Source: Enoplolaimus lenunculus (taxonomy: Eukaryota > Nematoda > Enoplea > Enoplida > Thoracostomopsidae). From it: DNA of 64,000 nt. The position numbers were made by a program, and so were the translations under genes. Where the stretch lies: NCBI GenBank assembly GCA_030248215.1, contig JASANG010001502.1, forward strand, positions 345,638-409,637. The letters are read 5' to 3'. How positions within the stretch are numbered: position 1 is the stretch's first letter; each line of letters starts with the position of its first letter. Under the pieces are notes generated by a model. The model searched no databases and had not been told where the DNA came from. It was given only the letters and a program-made list of their open reading frames with translations. This document shows positions 50,750-62,500 of this stretch, piece by piece.

Positions 50750-51690
50750 AGGAACAACTAGGCCTTAAGTTTAAATGCAGTTAAGCATTTTAAGCATTTC
50801 AAAACTTTAAATATGAACTCTTATGAAATCATAAATAACAAGACCCAGATTTTTCAAAATTAAAAAATTCAATAGTGTCGTTTTCACTACAGTAAGAATA
50901 ATGTTGAACTAAATATTGAGCCCTATTTCAGAACTAGTGGGGATAACATCATTGCTTGCCGCTGTAAAGTAGAATTTTAAGTTTAGATTTTATTCGTTTA
51001 AAGGTAAGCTTAAAGTTTGCAATTGCAGTCATATTTCGACAATCAGCGAAATAATTTACTCTGCTACCAAGAATACTTATTGGCAAAAACAAACAGATTT
51101 GCAAACAAACGACAAAGTAGGCAAAATTTAAGTTCAATCAGCTTAAAAATTAAAAACGGAAAAATCGGAATTCCGGCATCAGAATAGAATTCAGTCGGAA
51201 TCGGAACCCAAATGTTTTCGGAATTTTAGTCGGAATCGGAACTCCGCTGGAAGCCTGCTAGGTAGGAACCGGAACTTTAGACCTACCATAAATTTCAGTT
51301 GAGAAACAAATCCACCACCACAGTTTGACTTTAACTTTAGAAACCTTTTTGGATTAGCCCACAAATACTTCTGTCCACTAGCTAGTAAACCTCTTATATT
51401 TGAAAAATTATTAAACAAATTCCACGCAAACTCGGAAAGTTTCGGCTACTTTTAATTTGACAAAGAAATGAATCTACCAGCAGTAACTTTGTTATGATAC
51501 AAATTACCTCCATGAGCTGCAGCTTTCTCACAAATTTCGACAGACAATGTTTGAATCGGACCTCGTGATGATATTAGTTTGGTGTATTGGCACCTATTAT
51601 TGAGTACAGATCTAGTATAATTTGCATTAAGGGATTGTCAGCCTTGAAATTCAGCACAACTTTGGATTTAATATCCCTTACCATTGTGAC
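50750..51690. other. Intergenic, no reliable gene
   Basis: It holds an inverted repeat of GGAATCGGAACC words (about 51160-51275) and a degraded family M piece (about 51585-51660, GCACCTATTATT to GAAATTCAGCACAA). A short minus-strand open stretch at 51484-51597 with splice-like borders was not accepted. Confidence 0.4.
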
Positions 51691-51693
51691 AAG

Positions 51694-51849
51694 GGCTCAT
51701 GTAAGTTCAGGGGCGAAACATTTTTCTGTGGGACTAGAACACAATAAGCTTTAAGCTTTAGAATATTTTTTGCTTGGCCTAGGCTTAAGCTAGGCTTAGG
51801 CTTAGCATAAGCTTATACTACTGTTCTGCCCCTGTTCTTTACATTGGCC
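51694..51849. mobile_element. MITE, family A (short copy)
   Basis: GGCTCATGTAAGTTCAGGGG at the left and CCCTGTTCTTTACATTGGCC at the right, with a short TTAGGC core. Confidence 0.8.
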
Positions 51850-52316
51850 GTGACAAGTATCAGATATGTACCAATCGTAGTTCTCCTGTTTCATTTGTAT
51901 TTTATAATGTCCACGAGGACGTAAAAATTGTACAGTTTCTTCAATTTGACTTGCATACAAAACGGCCGCGTAGCTTCAAATTTAGGTGCGTTGAAGAGAG
52001 CGTGCTTGACCAGGTCTTTAAGTGTCGGAACAGTAGCCACACGTTTTTAAAACGTAAAGGATCCAAACATTGCACTAAAACTAGTTTAAGCATTAATAGA
52101 GCTGTGGTTCCGAAATGGAGGTATATTTTTTAGCATTCAAAACATTTTATATAACGTGGATGACATATTTTACGACCTGGTGGTGATATTCAAAATTGGC
52201 ACAGATGTAGGGCATGTGAAAGACAAAAAATGTGTTGAATTTTTAAGCTCATCCCATTCGCTAGTTCGCAAAACTACACGAGCTATCACTGTTGGTAGTA
52301 CTAAGTACTATAATGA

Positions 52317-52746
52317 CTAATGACCCGAATAAAGGGAAGCTGATACTTATTTATCCTCTCCAGATGGGAACTGCACATGTTATTCGGTTACGGACTGTTG
52401 TTGATTTTAATAAGCGCCCTTTGTTACTGATTTATGTTTAGTTTTGCAACTGTCTATTAAATAAATCGCTTATTTTCCTTGTATCAAAAGCTTGAGCGAT
52501 AATGCAAGGTACTTTGAAATGTTACTTTCAAAACTTTAAGTACGCTTTAAAGTTTCGAACTCAACTTTATTTGTTTCTGGGGTCATTTTATGTGATACAA
52601 TTACAGAGAATTGAGATTTACGGACTCTAGTTAGGGGTTAGGAACTATTCACTTACGGACTCTTCTAAGGGATACAGACTCCTGTGGATTTGGACACAAA
52701 ATGGGGACACCCTCTTATTACCCTACTCTTATTAGGGTCACTACAG
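52317..52746. mobile_element. MITE, family C (copy)
   Basis: CTAATGACCCGAATAAAG at the left and TTATTAGGGTCACTACAG at the right, with family C interior words. Confidence 0.8.
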
Positions 52747-52989
52747 TACAGGCCTAATTCTTAATTGACGTTTGAAAATCTATACCGCACTTTGTTTTTA
52801 TACCGATGATTTATAATATATTTAGCTTAAACCCTAAAAATGTATATAATTAAAACAATTTGTACCTGTTGTGTGACGCATGTTGCTAGCGCTACGTAAA
52901 TATGATCAACGTGCCATTTGCCAGCTATAAATATTACAACAATGCATCTCAGAGCGATAAAATGGTTTTAACCAGTGATGTAAAACATC

Positions 52990-53225
52990 TTAACATCTTT
53001 CAAGGATCGTGTTCTTCAGAGGTATGAGCATTGCTTGCCGTCTTAGTTGTATGTTATTCCAAAGTGTGCTCAAAGCATCACGGGCCTCTGCAAAACAAGG
53101 AATAGAGGACAGATATTCGCTAGAAGAATGTCTGAAGTCAAGAAAAATACCAATTTGTAAACACGTTTTAAAATAGACCTGGACTCTTGAGATTATACCT
53201 TCTGTGTGAATTGCTGACTGCGTCC
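52990..53225 (-). CDS. Last two exons of an unrecognised gene (tentative)
   Basis: The final exon (53087-52990) follows TTGTTTTGCAG and reads ARDALSTLWNNIQLRRQ, then AMLIPLKNTILERC before TAA. A 27 bp exon (53225-53199) lies upstream, with TTTTGCAG before it, a CTAAC branch-point-like word about 27 bp further back and a GTATAA donor. Its phase (1 in, 1 out) joins correctly, giving TQSAIHTEEARDAL. The helix-like, Leu/Arg-rich C-terminus suggests a coiled or helical protein. I recognise no family, and could not find the 5' exons, which should lie to the right of 53225. This remains a splice-signal prediction. Confidence 0.35.
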
Positions 53226-53649
53226 CTGCAAAAGCATCGCTTGTAACTGTTGGTTAGCATTTTGCGTTTAATATGAGAGTGACAATAGGAACAACTGTGT
53301 TTTAGGGCAACCTCATTGCACCTCATCGATTTATTATTATATTTTGCCGCAATGTGAAAGTGTGAATAAAAAAGGTGTCTTAGTAGACAGCTGACGGTGC
53401 GTATTATATTTTATATACATTTTACGATTGGTTTGTATTATTACAGTCAGATATGTCAAAGTTTTGAATGCATTTATGCGGTTTAAAATATATTACGTTC
53501 ACGTTTTTTGGTATTGATTCGTCTTTTTTGCTGAATCGAAGGAAACTAAGAAATTTATTATGGTTAATGCGAAAAACTCAATGTTCTACGCTAAACGCTA
53601 TTTATACATTCAGCGATTTTGGTTGCAACTTTGCGGCGATTTAAAACGC

Positions 53650-53800
53650 GCTGGATCGTTTTCCGGAGGGGCTATAATAGAATCAGTTTAAGCTTTAGAC
53701 TAATTTTTTTGCTTAGGCTTAGGCTTAAGCTTAGGCTTAGGCTTAGGCTTAGGAATAGGCTTAGGCTTAGGAATAGGCTTATCCATACGCTTAGGCCTAA
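53650..53800. mobile_element. Family A MITE, partial (inverted)
   Basis: CTGGATCGTTTTCCGGAGG, then TCAGTTTAAGCTTTAGAC and a long TTAGGC tract; the outermost left end and the right end are missing. Confidence 0.7.
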
Positions 53801-53938
53801 ACCTTCTGTTAACAATGTTACTGACACGCTAGAAGCTTCAACATTTTTGGCATCAAACACTGAGTGTATATATGTACCTAATCCAAATTAGATTCTGCGG
53901 GTGAAATGGCTCTGTATTTTGTTTTTGTCAACATTCCA

Positions 53939-54332
53939 GGCCCTTGTATAGAACAGGGCCGGAACAGTAGTATAAACATATTCCTAAGCCTATGCCTAAG
54001 CCAACGCCTAAGCCTACGTGTAAGGATGAGCCTATTCCAAAGTCTAACCTAAACCTAAGCCTAAGCCTTGAGCGATAATAAAAGGTTATACTTAGGAATG
54101 TACTTTCAAAATTTAAGTACGCTTTAAAGTTTCAAACTCAAATTATTTGGTGCTGGACCTGGAGTCATTTATGCGCCATAATTAGGGTTAATTGACATTT
54201 ATGGACTCTAGTTAGGGTTTAGGGACTCTATCCGCTTACGGACTCTTATTAGGGATACGGACAACTATTGATTCGGACCCAAAATGGGGACCCCCCTCTC
54301 TTATTACCCCCCTCTTATTCAGGTCATTACAG
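53939..54332. mobile_element. Chimera: family A left half joined to family C right half
   Basis: GGCCCTTGTATAGAACAGGG and GCCTAA hexamers (family A) run to about 54067. There the sequence changes, without a gap, to TTGAGCGATAATAAAAGG, the middle of family C, and continues to its right end CTCTTATTCAGGTCATTACAG. Confidence 0.75.
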
Positions 54333-54596
54333 TATATGCTTTATAGAGATCAGGTTGAGAATCTTTAGCCTAAAAATTAGGTTTAGGCCCAAGCTTGCGA
54401 GGGAAAATACAAAAGTGTATTCCGGTTAAATGCTGGTAAATATTTGTGACTTCCTAGGGCTTTACAGCGAGACATGGCTTTATCGTGATTACAATATATG
54501 GTTCAGGTTTAATTTGATTGTAGTGACAAACCGTGAAATGTCTTTTTGAATACTCGCTGCCTAATGCCAAGGTTAGCGCTTTCCTACTGTAGTGAC

Positions 54597-54852
54597 TCGA
54601 ATAAGAGGGTGTGGGTAATAAGAGGGGGTGCCCATTTTGAGGTCCGTAAGCGGATAGAGTCCCTAAATCCTAATTAGAGTCCATAAATGTCAATGATCCC
54701 TAATTGTAGCGCATAAATGACTCCAGAACCAAATAATTAGATTTCGAAACTTTAAAGCGTACTTCAATTTTGGAAGTACATTCCTAAAAAGTATAACCGT
54801 GCATTATCGCTCAAGCTATTAGCACAAAAGAAATAAACGTTTAATTCAACGG
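54597..54852. mobile_element. MITE, family C, truncated
   Basis: CTGTAGTGACTCGAATAAG at the left; the element runs to AAACGTTTAATTCAACGGG and stops there, lacking the right third. Confidence 0.75.
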
Positions 54853-55307
54853 GAACCAAAACCGGGAACCAAAAATGTGATGTACGAAAAAGAGAAAAAA
54901 TACATCGAGCAATTTCGGAGAAAGTAAAAGCAACTTCTCTTTTGAAAAATGTGATCCTAAAAGTTAGAAACCGCTAACTGCACTGTGAATCGCCGTACCC
55001 CGAGGCAACACAGTCGCAACCTCGATGCAGGTAACGCACATACCGAGTGTGGGGACAAAATTTCCGCGGTTTCAACCCAAGCGTAAACGTTTCACGCTCT
55101 GTGGGCTGAATTAGACAAAATCTCAAGTGGATTTTAAATACACGTAGCCAAATGCATCCTCATAACACTAGAAAGGAACACGCAAAATATATTCGACTGG
55201 ATTACATAATAATTCGATCATTTTTATTTTAAGTCGGGTCCTGTGAACTGCACGAGGCCTCGGTGAACAACGAAAATTCAACGATGGATCATATGTTGCC
55301 CTAACCC

Positions 55308-55487
55308 AATGGCGGATCCATGGGGGGGCCACCCCGGCCGTGGCCTCCCCCCAACAGCATCTCGACAAAAATTCTATAGCAATTTTGTGACAATAGTTCG
55401 TGGTTTGTGTATGGGTCAAAAGTAAGTTTATTACCTGTGAAATTTTGGCCCTCCATTTTGAGATCCTGGATCCGCCACTGCCCTAGC
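55308..55487. mobile_element. Inverted-repeat element, family L
   Basis: CAATGGCGGATCCATGGGGG at the left mirrors CCTGGATCCGCCACTGCC at the right. Similar ends (CTGGATCCACCACTGCC) occur alone at about 10385 and 36350, so this is a dispersed family. Confidence 0.65.
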
Positions 55488-55940
55488 CAAACATTTGGCG
55501 GCCTCAGTGAATTCTATAACAGCCTAGGCGTCCTGTACGGGGGAGGGAGAAGACTCGTGAGGCTAAGCCTCATTCATGCACACTGCCTTTGACCCTAATA
55601 AGTTTGACAATGTTTTGTGAGTCTTTTACGCACGAATATTTTCAAATTTTTGAATATTAAAAATTTCAACTTTTCGGATTTTTAATCAACGTTTGAACAT
55701 TCTTGAATCAATGGCTTTCCCATGCCAGACTCACAGATTGTTCTACTGATTTTCTGAAGAACTTAAGCGAAACAGTTGGTTGCTATAGGAACGTTTAGGT
55801 TTTGATATAAGAATTGCGTTAACATCTTTCGTTAAAGTTACTGTACTTTATTGTTGTGGTTTTCCGTTTTGTTAATATTGACCTAAAAGCAAAGCAAGTA
55901 TAAATCTGTAGCAATCAGATATTGTTTTCCATTTTAGCAT

Positions 55941-56161
55941 TACTGTAAAAAATGGGGAGTCAAATTGACTCTCTCGGAAATAGGCTTTTCCAGTCTACAC
56001 AAACTGAGACAAAATTCAACTCCGCCAGAGTCAAATTCGATTCATTGAATCGCTCAGTGAGTCCAATTTGAGTCTGGCGGAGTCAAATTTGACTCAGTTT
56101 GTGTAGTCAGGAAAAGCCTATTTCCAAGAGAGTCAATTTGACTCCCCATTTTTTTACAGTG
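55941..56161. mobile_element. Palindromic MITE, family D (subtype 2)
   Basis: TACTGTAAAAAATGGGGAG at the left and CTCCCCATTTTTTTACAGTG at the right. Confidence 0.85.
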
Positions 56162-56427
56162 CATAAATTGTATTTTTCAGCTCTTTTGTTAATTAAAATC
56201 ATATTCTTATTTGCTAAAAAGAGAGGTATTATAAATGCTAACGTTGCCTTTGAAAGATACTGGTGTTGACATGGGATACAAGTAGTATTCCGGACCATTA
56301 ATCCGGTTTTTGTTGAACTTCAAAGTTCTCAAAACAGTTCGTTTTATCGATCGGTCCTGAACCGAACCACGCTTAGTGCCCCGAACACGCCGGTCGTGGG
56401 AGCGGCCAAAAAATACAAGGCATTGAC

Positions 56428-56603
56428 AGTGCCGGAGAAGGCTAGGGCGGGGGTTCTGCGCAAGATTCCTGGGGGGGGGGTTCCTTGCGTTAATCAAAAT
56501 ATTTTCACATTTTTGTCTAAATTCTTGCTAGGGTGAGCGCCCCATTTTGGGGTGCACCCTCTAAATAGGGGGTATGGAGGTGGCTGCTCCGGCTCTCGAC
56601 ATG
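56428..56603. mobile_element. Inverted-repeat element, family K (copy 2)
   Basis: GTGCCGGAGAAGGCTAGGGC at the left and GTGGCTGCTCCGGCTCTC at the right; the centre has GGGGGGGGG and CACCCTCTAAATAGGGGG. Confidence 0.6.
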
Positions 56604-56660
56604 GAAAAACAAAGTCAACTTTAAAAACTCCACGGTCTTGCTTGACGCGTTCTCGAGAAG

Positions 56661-56871
56661 GTTCATGTATATAACCGGGTCGTAACGTTTCCCGGCGGGA
56701 CTGTAATAGAGTAAGCTTAAGCTTTATAGGTTCTATTTTTCTGCTTAGGCGTAGGCTTAGGCTAAGGCTTAGGCATAGGCTCATTGTTACGCTTAGGTTT
56801 AGGCTTAGTTTTAAGTTTGAGTTTAGGAATATGCTTATACTACTGTTCCGGCCCTGTTCTATACATTGGCC
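56661..56871. mobile_element. MITE, family A (copy)
   Basis: A diverged left end TCATGTATATAACCGGG, a TTAGGC core, and an intact right end CCCTGTTCTATACATTGGCC. Confidence 0.8.
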
Positions 56872-56972
56872 TTCGAAACTAATTTAGTTGGCGCCAGTGT
56901 ATCGTATGCGTGGTGGATGGAACACGTGATCACTTCACATAGTGCAAAACCAAGCTAGTTTTAGTCACTGGT

Positions 56973-59530
56973 CATGTAACCCTAGACACCGCAATGATCT
57001 TGAACAATATTCCCTCAACAATTTTCCAAGATAGCTATTTTCCTGTTCCAAATATTTACATAATTTATATCATATTATTTTAACCCTTTATCACATGAAT
57101 ATTTTCTATTTCTCCTGAGACCTACTTTTATGCTAGGATTCGAACTCTTGTGACTGTAGTGGGAGGCGTATACCATCACCGAATCCAAAGTGACCGCAGT
57201 TTAATTTTTGAAAGAGTTCATGTAACCCTAGACACCGCAATGATCTTGAACAATATTCCCTCAACAATTTTCCAAGATAGCTATTTTCCTGTTCCAAATA
57301 TTTACATAATTTATATCATATTATTTTAACCCTTTATCACATGAATATTTTCTATTTCTCCTGAGACCTACTTTTATGCTAGGATTCGAACTCTTGTGAC
57401 TGTAGTGGGAGGCGTATACCATCACCGAATCCAAAGTGACCGCAGTTTAATTTTTGAAAGAGTTCATGTAACCCTAGACACCGCAATGATCTTGAACAAT
57501 ATTCCCTCAACAATTTTCCAAGATAGCTATTTTCCTGTTCCAAATATTTACATAATTTATATCATATTATTTTAACCCTTTATCACATGAATATTTTCTA
57601 TTTCTCCCGAGACCTACTTTTATGCTACTCCAGTGACTGTAGTGGGAGGCGTATACCATCACCGAATCCAAAGTGACCGCAGTTTAATTTTTGAAAGAGT
57701 TCATGTAACCCTAGACACCGCAATGATCTTGAACAATATTCCCTCAGCAATTTTCCAAGATAGCTATTTTCCTGTTCCAAATATTTACATAATTTATATA
57801 ATATTATTTTAACCCTTTATCACATGAATATTTTCTATTTCTCCTGAGACCTACTTTTATGCTAGGATTCGAACTCCAGTGACTGTAGTGGGAGGCGTAT
57901 ACCATCACCGAATCCAAAGTGACCGCAGTTTAATTTTTGAAAGAGTTCATGTAACCCTAGACACCGCAATGATCTTGAACAATATTCCCTCAACAATTTT
58001 CCAAGATAGCTATTTTCCTGTTCCAAATATTTACATAATTTATATCATATTATTTTAACCCTTTATCACATGAATATTTTCTATTTCTCCTGAGACCTAC
58101 TTTTATGCTAGGATTCGAACTCCAGTGACTGTAGTGGGAGGCGTATACCATCACCGAATCCAAAGTGACCGCAGTTTAATTTTTGAAAGAGTTCATGTAA
58201 CCCTAGACACCGCAATGATCTTGAACAATATTCCCTCAACAATTTTCCAAGATAGCTATTTTCCTGTTCCAAATATTTACATAATTTATATCATATTATT
58301 TTAACCCTTTATCACATGAATATTTTCTATTTCTCCTGAGACCTACTTTTATGCTAGGATTCGAACTCCAGTGACTGTAGTGGGAGGCGTATACCATCAC
58401 CGAATCCAAAGTGACCGCAGTTTAATTTTTGAAAGAGTTCATGTAACCCTAGACACCGCAATGATCTTGAACAATATTCCCTCAACAATTTTCCAAGATA
58501 GCTATTTTCCTGTTCCAAATATTTACATAATTTATATAATATTATTTTAACCCTTTATCACATGAATATTTTCTATTTCTCCTGAGACCTACTTTTATGC
58601 TAGGATTCGAACTCCAGTGACTGTAGTGGGAGGCGTATACCATCACCGAATCCAAAGTGACCGCAGTTTAATTTTTGAAAGAGTTCATGTAACCCTAGAC
58701 ACCGCAATGATCTTGAACAATATTCCCTCAACAATTTTCCAAGATAGCTATTTTCCTGTTCCAAATATTTACATAATTTATATCATATTATTTTAACCCT
58801 TTATCACATGAATATTTTCTATTTCTCCTGAGACCTACTTTTATGCTAGGATTCGAACTCCAGTGACTGTAGTGGGAGGCGTATACCATCACCGAATCCA
58901 AAGTGACCGCAGTTTAATTTTTGAAAGAGTTCATGTAACCCTAGACACCGCAATGATCTTGAACAATATTCCCTCAGCAATTTTCCAAGATAGCTATTTT
59001 CCTGTTCCAAATATTTACATAATTTATATAATATTATTTTAACCCTTTATCACATGAATATTTTCTATTTCTCCTGAGACCTACTTTTATGCTAGGATTC
59101 GAACTCCAGTGACTGTAGTGGGAGGCGTATACCATCACCGAATCCAAAGTGACCGCAGTTTAATTTTTGAAAGAGTTCATGTAACCCTAGACACCGCAAT
59201 GATCTTGAACAATATTCCCTCAACAATTTTCCAAGATAGCTATTTTCCTGTTCCAAATATTTACATAATTTATATAATATTATTTTAACCCTTTATCACA
59301 TGAATATTTTCTATTTCTCCTGAGACCTACTTTTATGCTAGGATTCGAACTCCAGTGACTGTAGTGGGAGGCGTATACCATCACCGAATCCAAAGTGACC
59401 GCAGTTTAATTTTTGAAAGAGTTCATGTAACCCTAGACACCGCAATGATCTTGAACAATATTCCCTCAGCAATTTTCCAAGATAGCTATTTTCCTGTTCC
59501 AAATATTTACATAATTTATATAATATTATT
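56973..59530. repeat. 246 bp tandem satellite (about 10.4 units)
   Basis: The word CATGTAACCCTAGACACCGC recurs at 56973, 57219, 57465, 57702, 57948, 58194, 58440, 58686, 58932, 59178 and 59424. The period is 246 bp, except one 237 bp unit that lost nine bases at the B box. Each unit joins two parts. One is about 95 bp of the TTAA-element (ACATGAATATTTTCTATTTC through GGAGGCGTATACCATCACC, i.e. its tRNA-like 3' part in reverse). The other is about 150 bp of unrelated DNA that begins immediately after the element's terminal TTAA. The A box is missing, so only the B box remains. Units differ by a few bases; the first two have CTTGTGAC where later ones have CCAGTGAC. Confidence 0.95.
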
Positions 59531-62500
59531 TTAACCCTTTCTCACATGAATATTTTCTATTTCTCCTGAGACCTACTTTTATGCTAGGATTCGAACTCCA
59601 GTGATTGGAGTGGGAGGCGTATACCATCACCACTCAGCTATAGGAGCTTGACGCTCGAGCCCGAGGGGGCTCTCACGTCTTGTGGTGTTTAGTACTATGT
59701 ATACGTGTTGCAATTGATAAACACGGTGCGATATATACTATTTAACGTATATACACTGCGCTTAGTTGCCTACAGGCAACTCAATGTGAGAAGGGGTTAT
59801 AGATAGTAAACTGAAAATTTTTCGCTTAACCCTTTCTCACATGAATATTTTCTATTTCTCCTGAGACCTACTTTTATGCTAGGATTCGAACTCCAGTGAT
59901 TGGAGTGGGAGGCGTATACCATCACCACTCAGCTATAGGAGCTTGACGCTCGAGCCCGAGGGGGCTCTCACGTCTTGTGCTGTTTAGTACTATGTATACG
60001 TGTTGCAATTGATAAACACGGTGCGATATATACTATTTAACGTATATACACTGCGCTTAGTTGCCTACAGGCAACTCAATGTGAGAAGGGGTTATAGATA
60101 GTAAACTGAAAATTTTTCGCTTAACCCTTTCTCACATGAATATTTTCTATTTCTCCTGAGACCTACTTTTATGCTAGGATTCGAACTCCAGTGATTGGAG
60201 TGGGAGGCGTATACCATCACCACTCAGCTATAGGAGCTTGACGCTCGAGCCCGAGGGGGCTCTCACGTCTTGTGCTGTTTAGTACTATGTATACGTGTTG
60301 CAATTGATAAACACGGTGCGATATATACTATTTAACGTATATACACTGCGCTTAGTTGCCTACAGGCAACTCAATGTGAGAAGGGGTTATAGATAGTAAA
60401 CTGAAAATTTTTCGCTTAACCCTTTCTCACATGAATATTTTCTATTTCTCCTGAGACCTACTTTTATGCTAGGATTCGAACTCCAGTGATTGGAGTGGGA
60501 GGCGTATACCATCACCACTCAGCTATAGGAGCTTGACGCTCGAGCCCGAGGGGGCTCTCACGTCTTGTGCTGTTTAGTACTATGTATACGTGTTGCAATT
60601 GATAAACACGGTGCGATATATACTATTTAACGTATATACACTGCGCTTAGTTGCCTACAGGCAACTCAATGTGAGAAGGGGTTATAGATAGTAAACTGAA
60701 AATTTTTCGCTTAACCCTTTCTCACATGAATATTTTCTATTTCTCCTGAGACCTACTTTTATGCTAGGATTCGAACTCCAGTGATTGGAGTGGGAGGCGT
60801 ATACCATCACCACTCAGCTATAGGAGCTTGACGCTCGAGCCCGAGGGGGCTCTCACGTCTTGTGGTGTTTAGTACTATGTATACGTGTTGCAATTGATAA
60901 ACACGGTGCGATATATACTATTTAACGTATATACACTGCGCTTAGTTGCCTACAGGCAACTCAATGTGAGAAGGGGTTATAGATAGTAAACTGAAAATTT
61001 TTCGCTTAACCCTTTCTCACATGAATATTTTCTATTTCTCCTGAGACCTACTTTTATGCTAGGATTCGAACTCCAGTGATTGGAGTGGGAGGCGTATACC
61101 ATCACCACTCAGCTATAGGAGCTTGACGCTCGAGCCCGAGGGGGCTCTCACGTCTTGTGGTGTTTAGTACTATGTATACGTGTTGCAATTGATAAACACG
61201 GTGCGATATATACTATTTAACGTATATACACTGCGCTTAGTTGCCTACAGGCAACTCAATGTGAGAAGGGGTTATAGATAGTAAACTGAAAATTTTTCGC
61301 TTAACCCTTTCTCACATGAATATTTTCTATTTCTCCTGAGACCTACTTTTATGCTAGGATTCGAACTCCAGTGATTGGAGTGGGAGGCGTATACCATCAC
61401 CACTCAGCTATAGGAGCTTGACGCTCGAGCCCGAGGGGGCTCTCACGTCTTGTGGTGTTTAGTACTATGTATACGTGTTGCAATTGATAAACACGGTGCG
61501 ATATATACTATTTAACGTATATACACTGCGCTTAGTTGCCTACAGGCAACTCAATGTGAGAAGGGGTTATAGATAGTAAACTGAAAATTTTTCGCTTAAC
61601 CCTTTCTCACATGAATATTTTCTATTTCTCCTGAGACCTACTTTTATGCTAGGATTCGAACTCCAGTGATTGGAGTGGGAGGCGTATACCATCACCACTT
61701 AGCTATAGGAGCTTGACGCTCGAGCCCGAGGGGGCTCTCACGTCTTGTGGTGTTTAGTACTATGTATACGTGTTGCAATTGATAAACACGGTGCGATATA
61801 TACTATTTAACGTATATACACTGCGCTTAGTTGCCTACAGGCAACTCAATGTGAGAAGGGGTTATAGATAGTAAACTGAAAATTTTTCGCTTAACCCTTT
61901 CTCACATGAATATTTTCTATTTCTCCTGAGACCTACTTTTATGCTAGGATTCGAACTCCAGTGATTGGAGTGGGAGGCGTATACCATCACCACTCAGCTA
62001 TAGGAGCTTGACGCTCGAGCCCGAGAGGGCTCTCACGTCTTGTGGTGTTTAGTACTATGTATACGTGTTGCAATTTATAAACACGGTGCGATATATACTA
62101 TTTAACGTATATACACTGCGCTTAGTTGCCTACAGGCAACTCAATGTGAGAAGGGGTTATAGATAGTAAACTGAAAATTTTTCGCTTAACCCTTTCTCAC
62201 ATGAATATTTTCTATTTCTCCTGAGACCTACTTTTATGCTAGGATTCGAACTCCAGTGATTGGAGTGGGAGGCGTATACCATCACCACTTAGCTATAGGA
62301 GCTTGACGCTCGAGCCCGAGAGGGCTCTCACGTCTTGTGGTGTTTAGTACTATGTATACGTGTTGCAATTTATAAACACGGTGCGATATATACTATTTAA
62401 CGTATATACACTGCGCTTAGTTGCCTACAGGCAACTCAATGTGAGAAGGGGTTATAGATAGTAAACTGAAAATTTTTCGCTTAACCCTTTCTCACATGAA

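Noticed and set aside
51484-51597. A splice-bounded open stretch on the minus strand (CQYTKLISSRGPIQTL...)
   Set aside because: It overlaps a degraded family M element, its phase does not join the exons at 52990-53225, and no partner exon was found.
10425-56871. TTAGGC tracts as real interstitial telomere or evidence for a nematode
   Set aside because: Tracts are short, degenerate and always within inverted-repeat elements; the genes do not look nematode-like.
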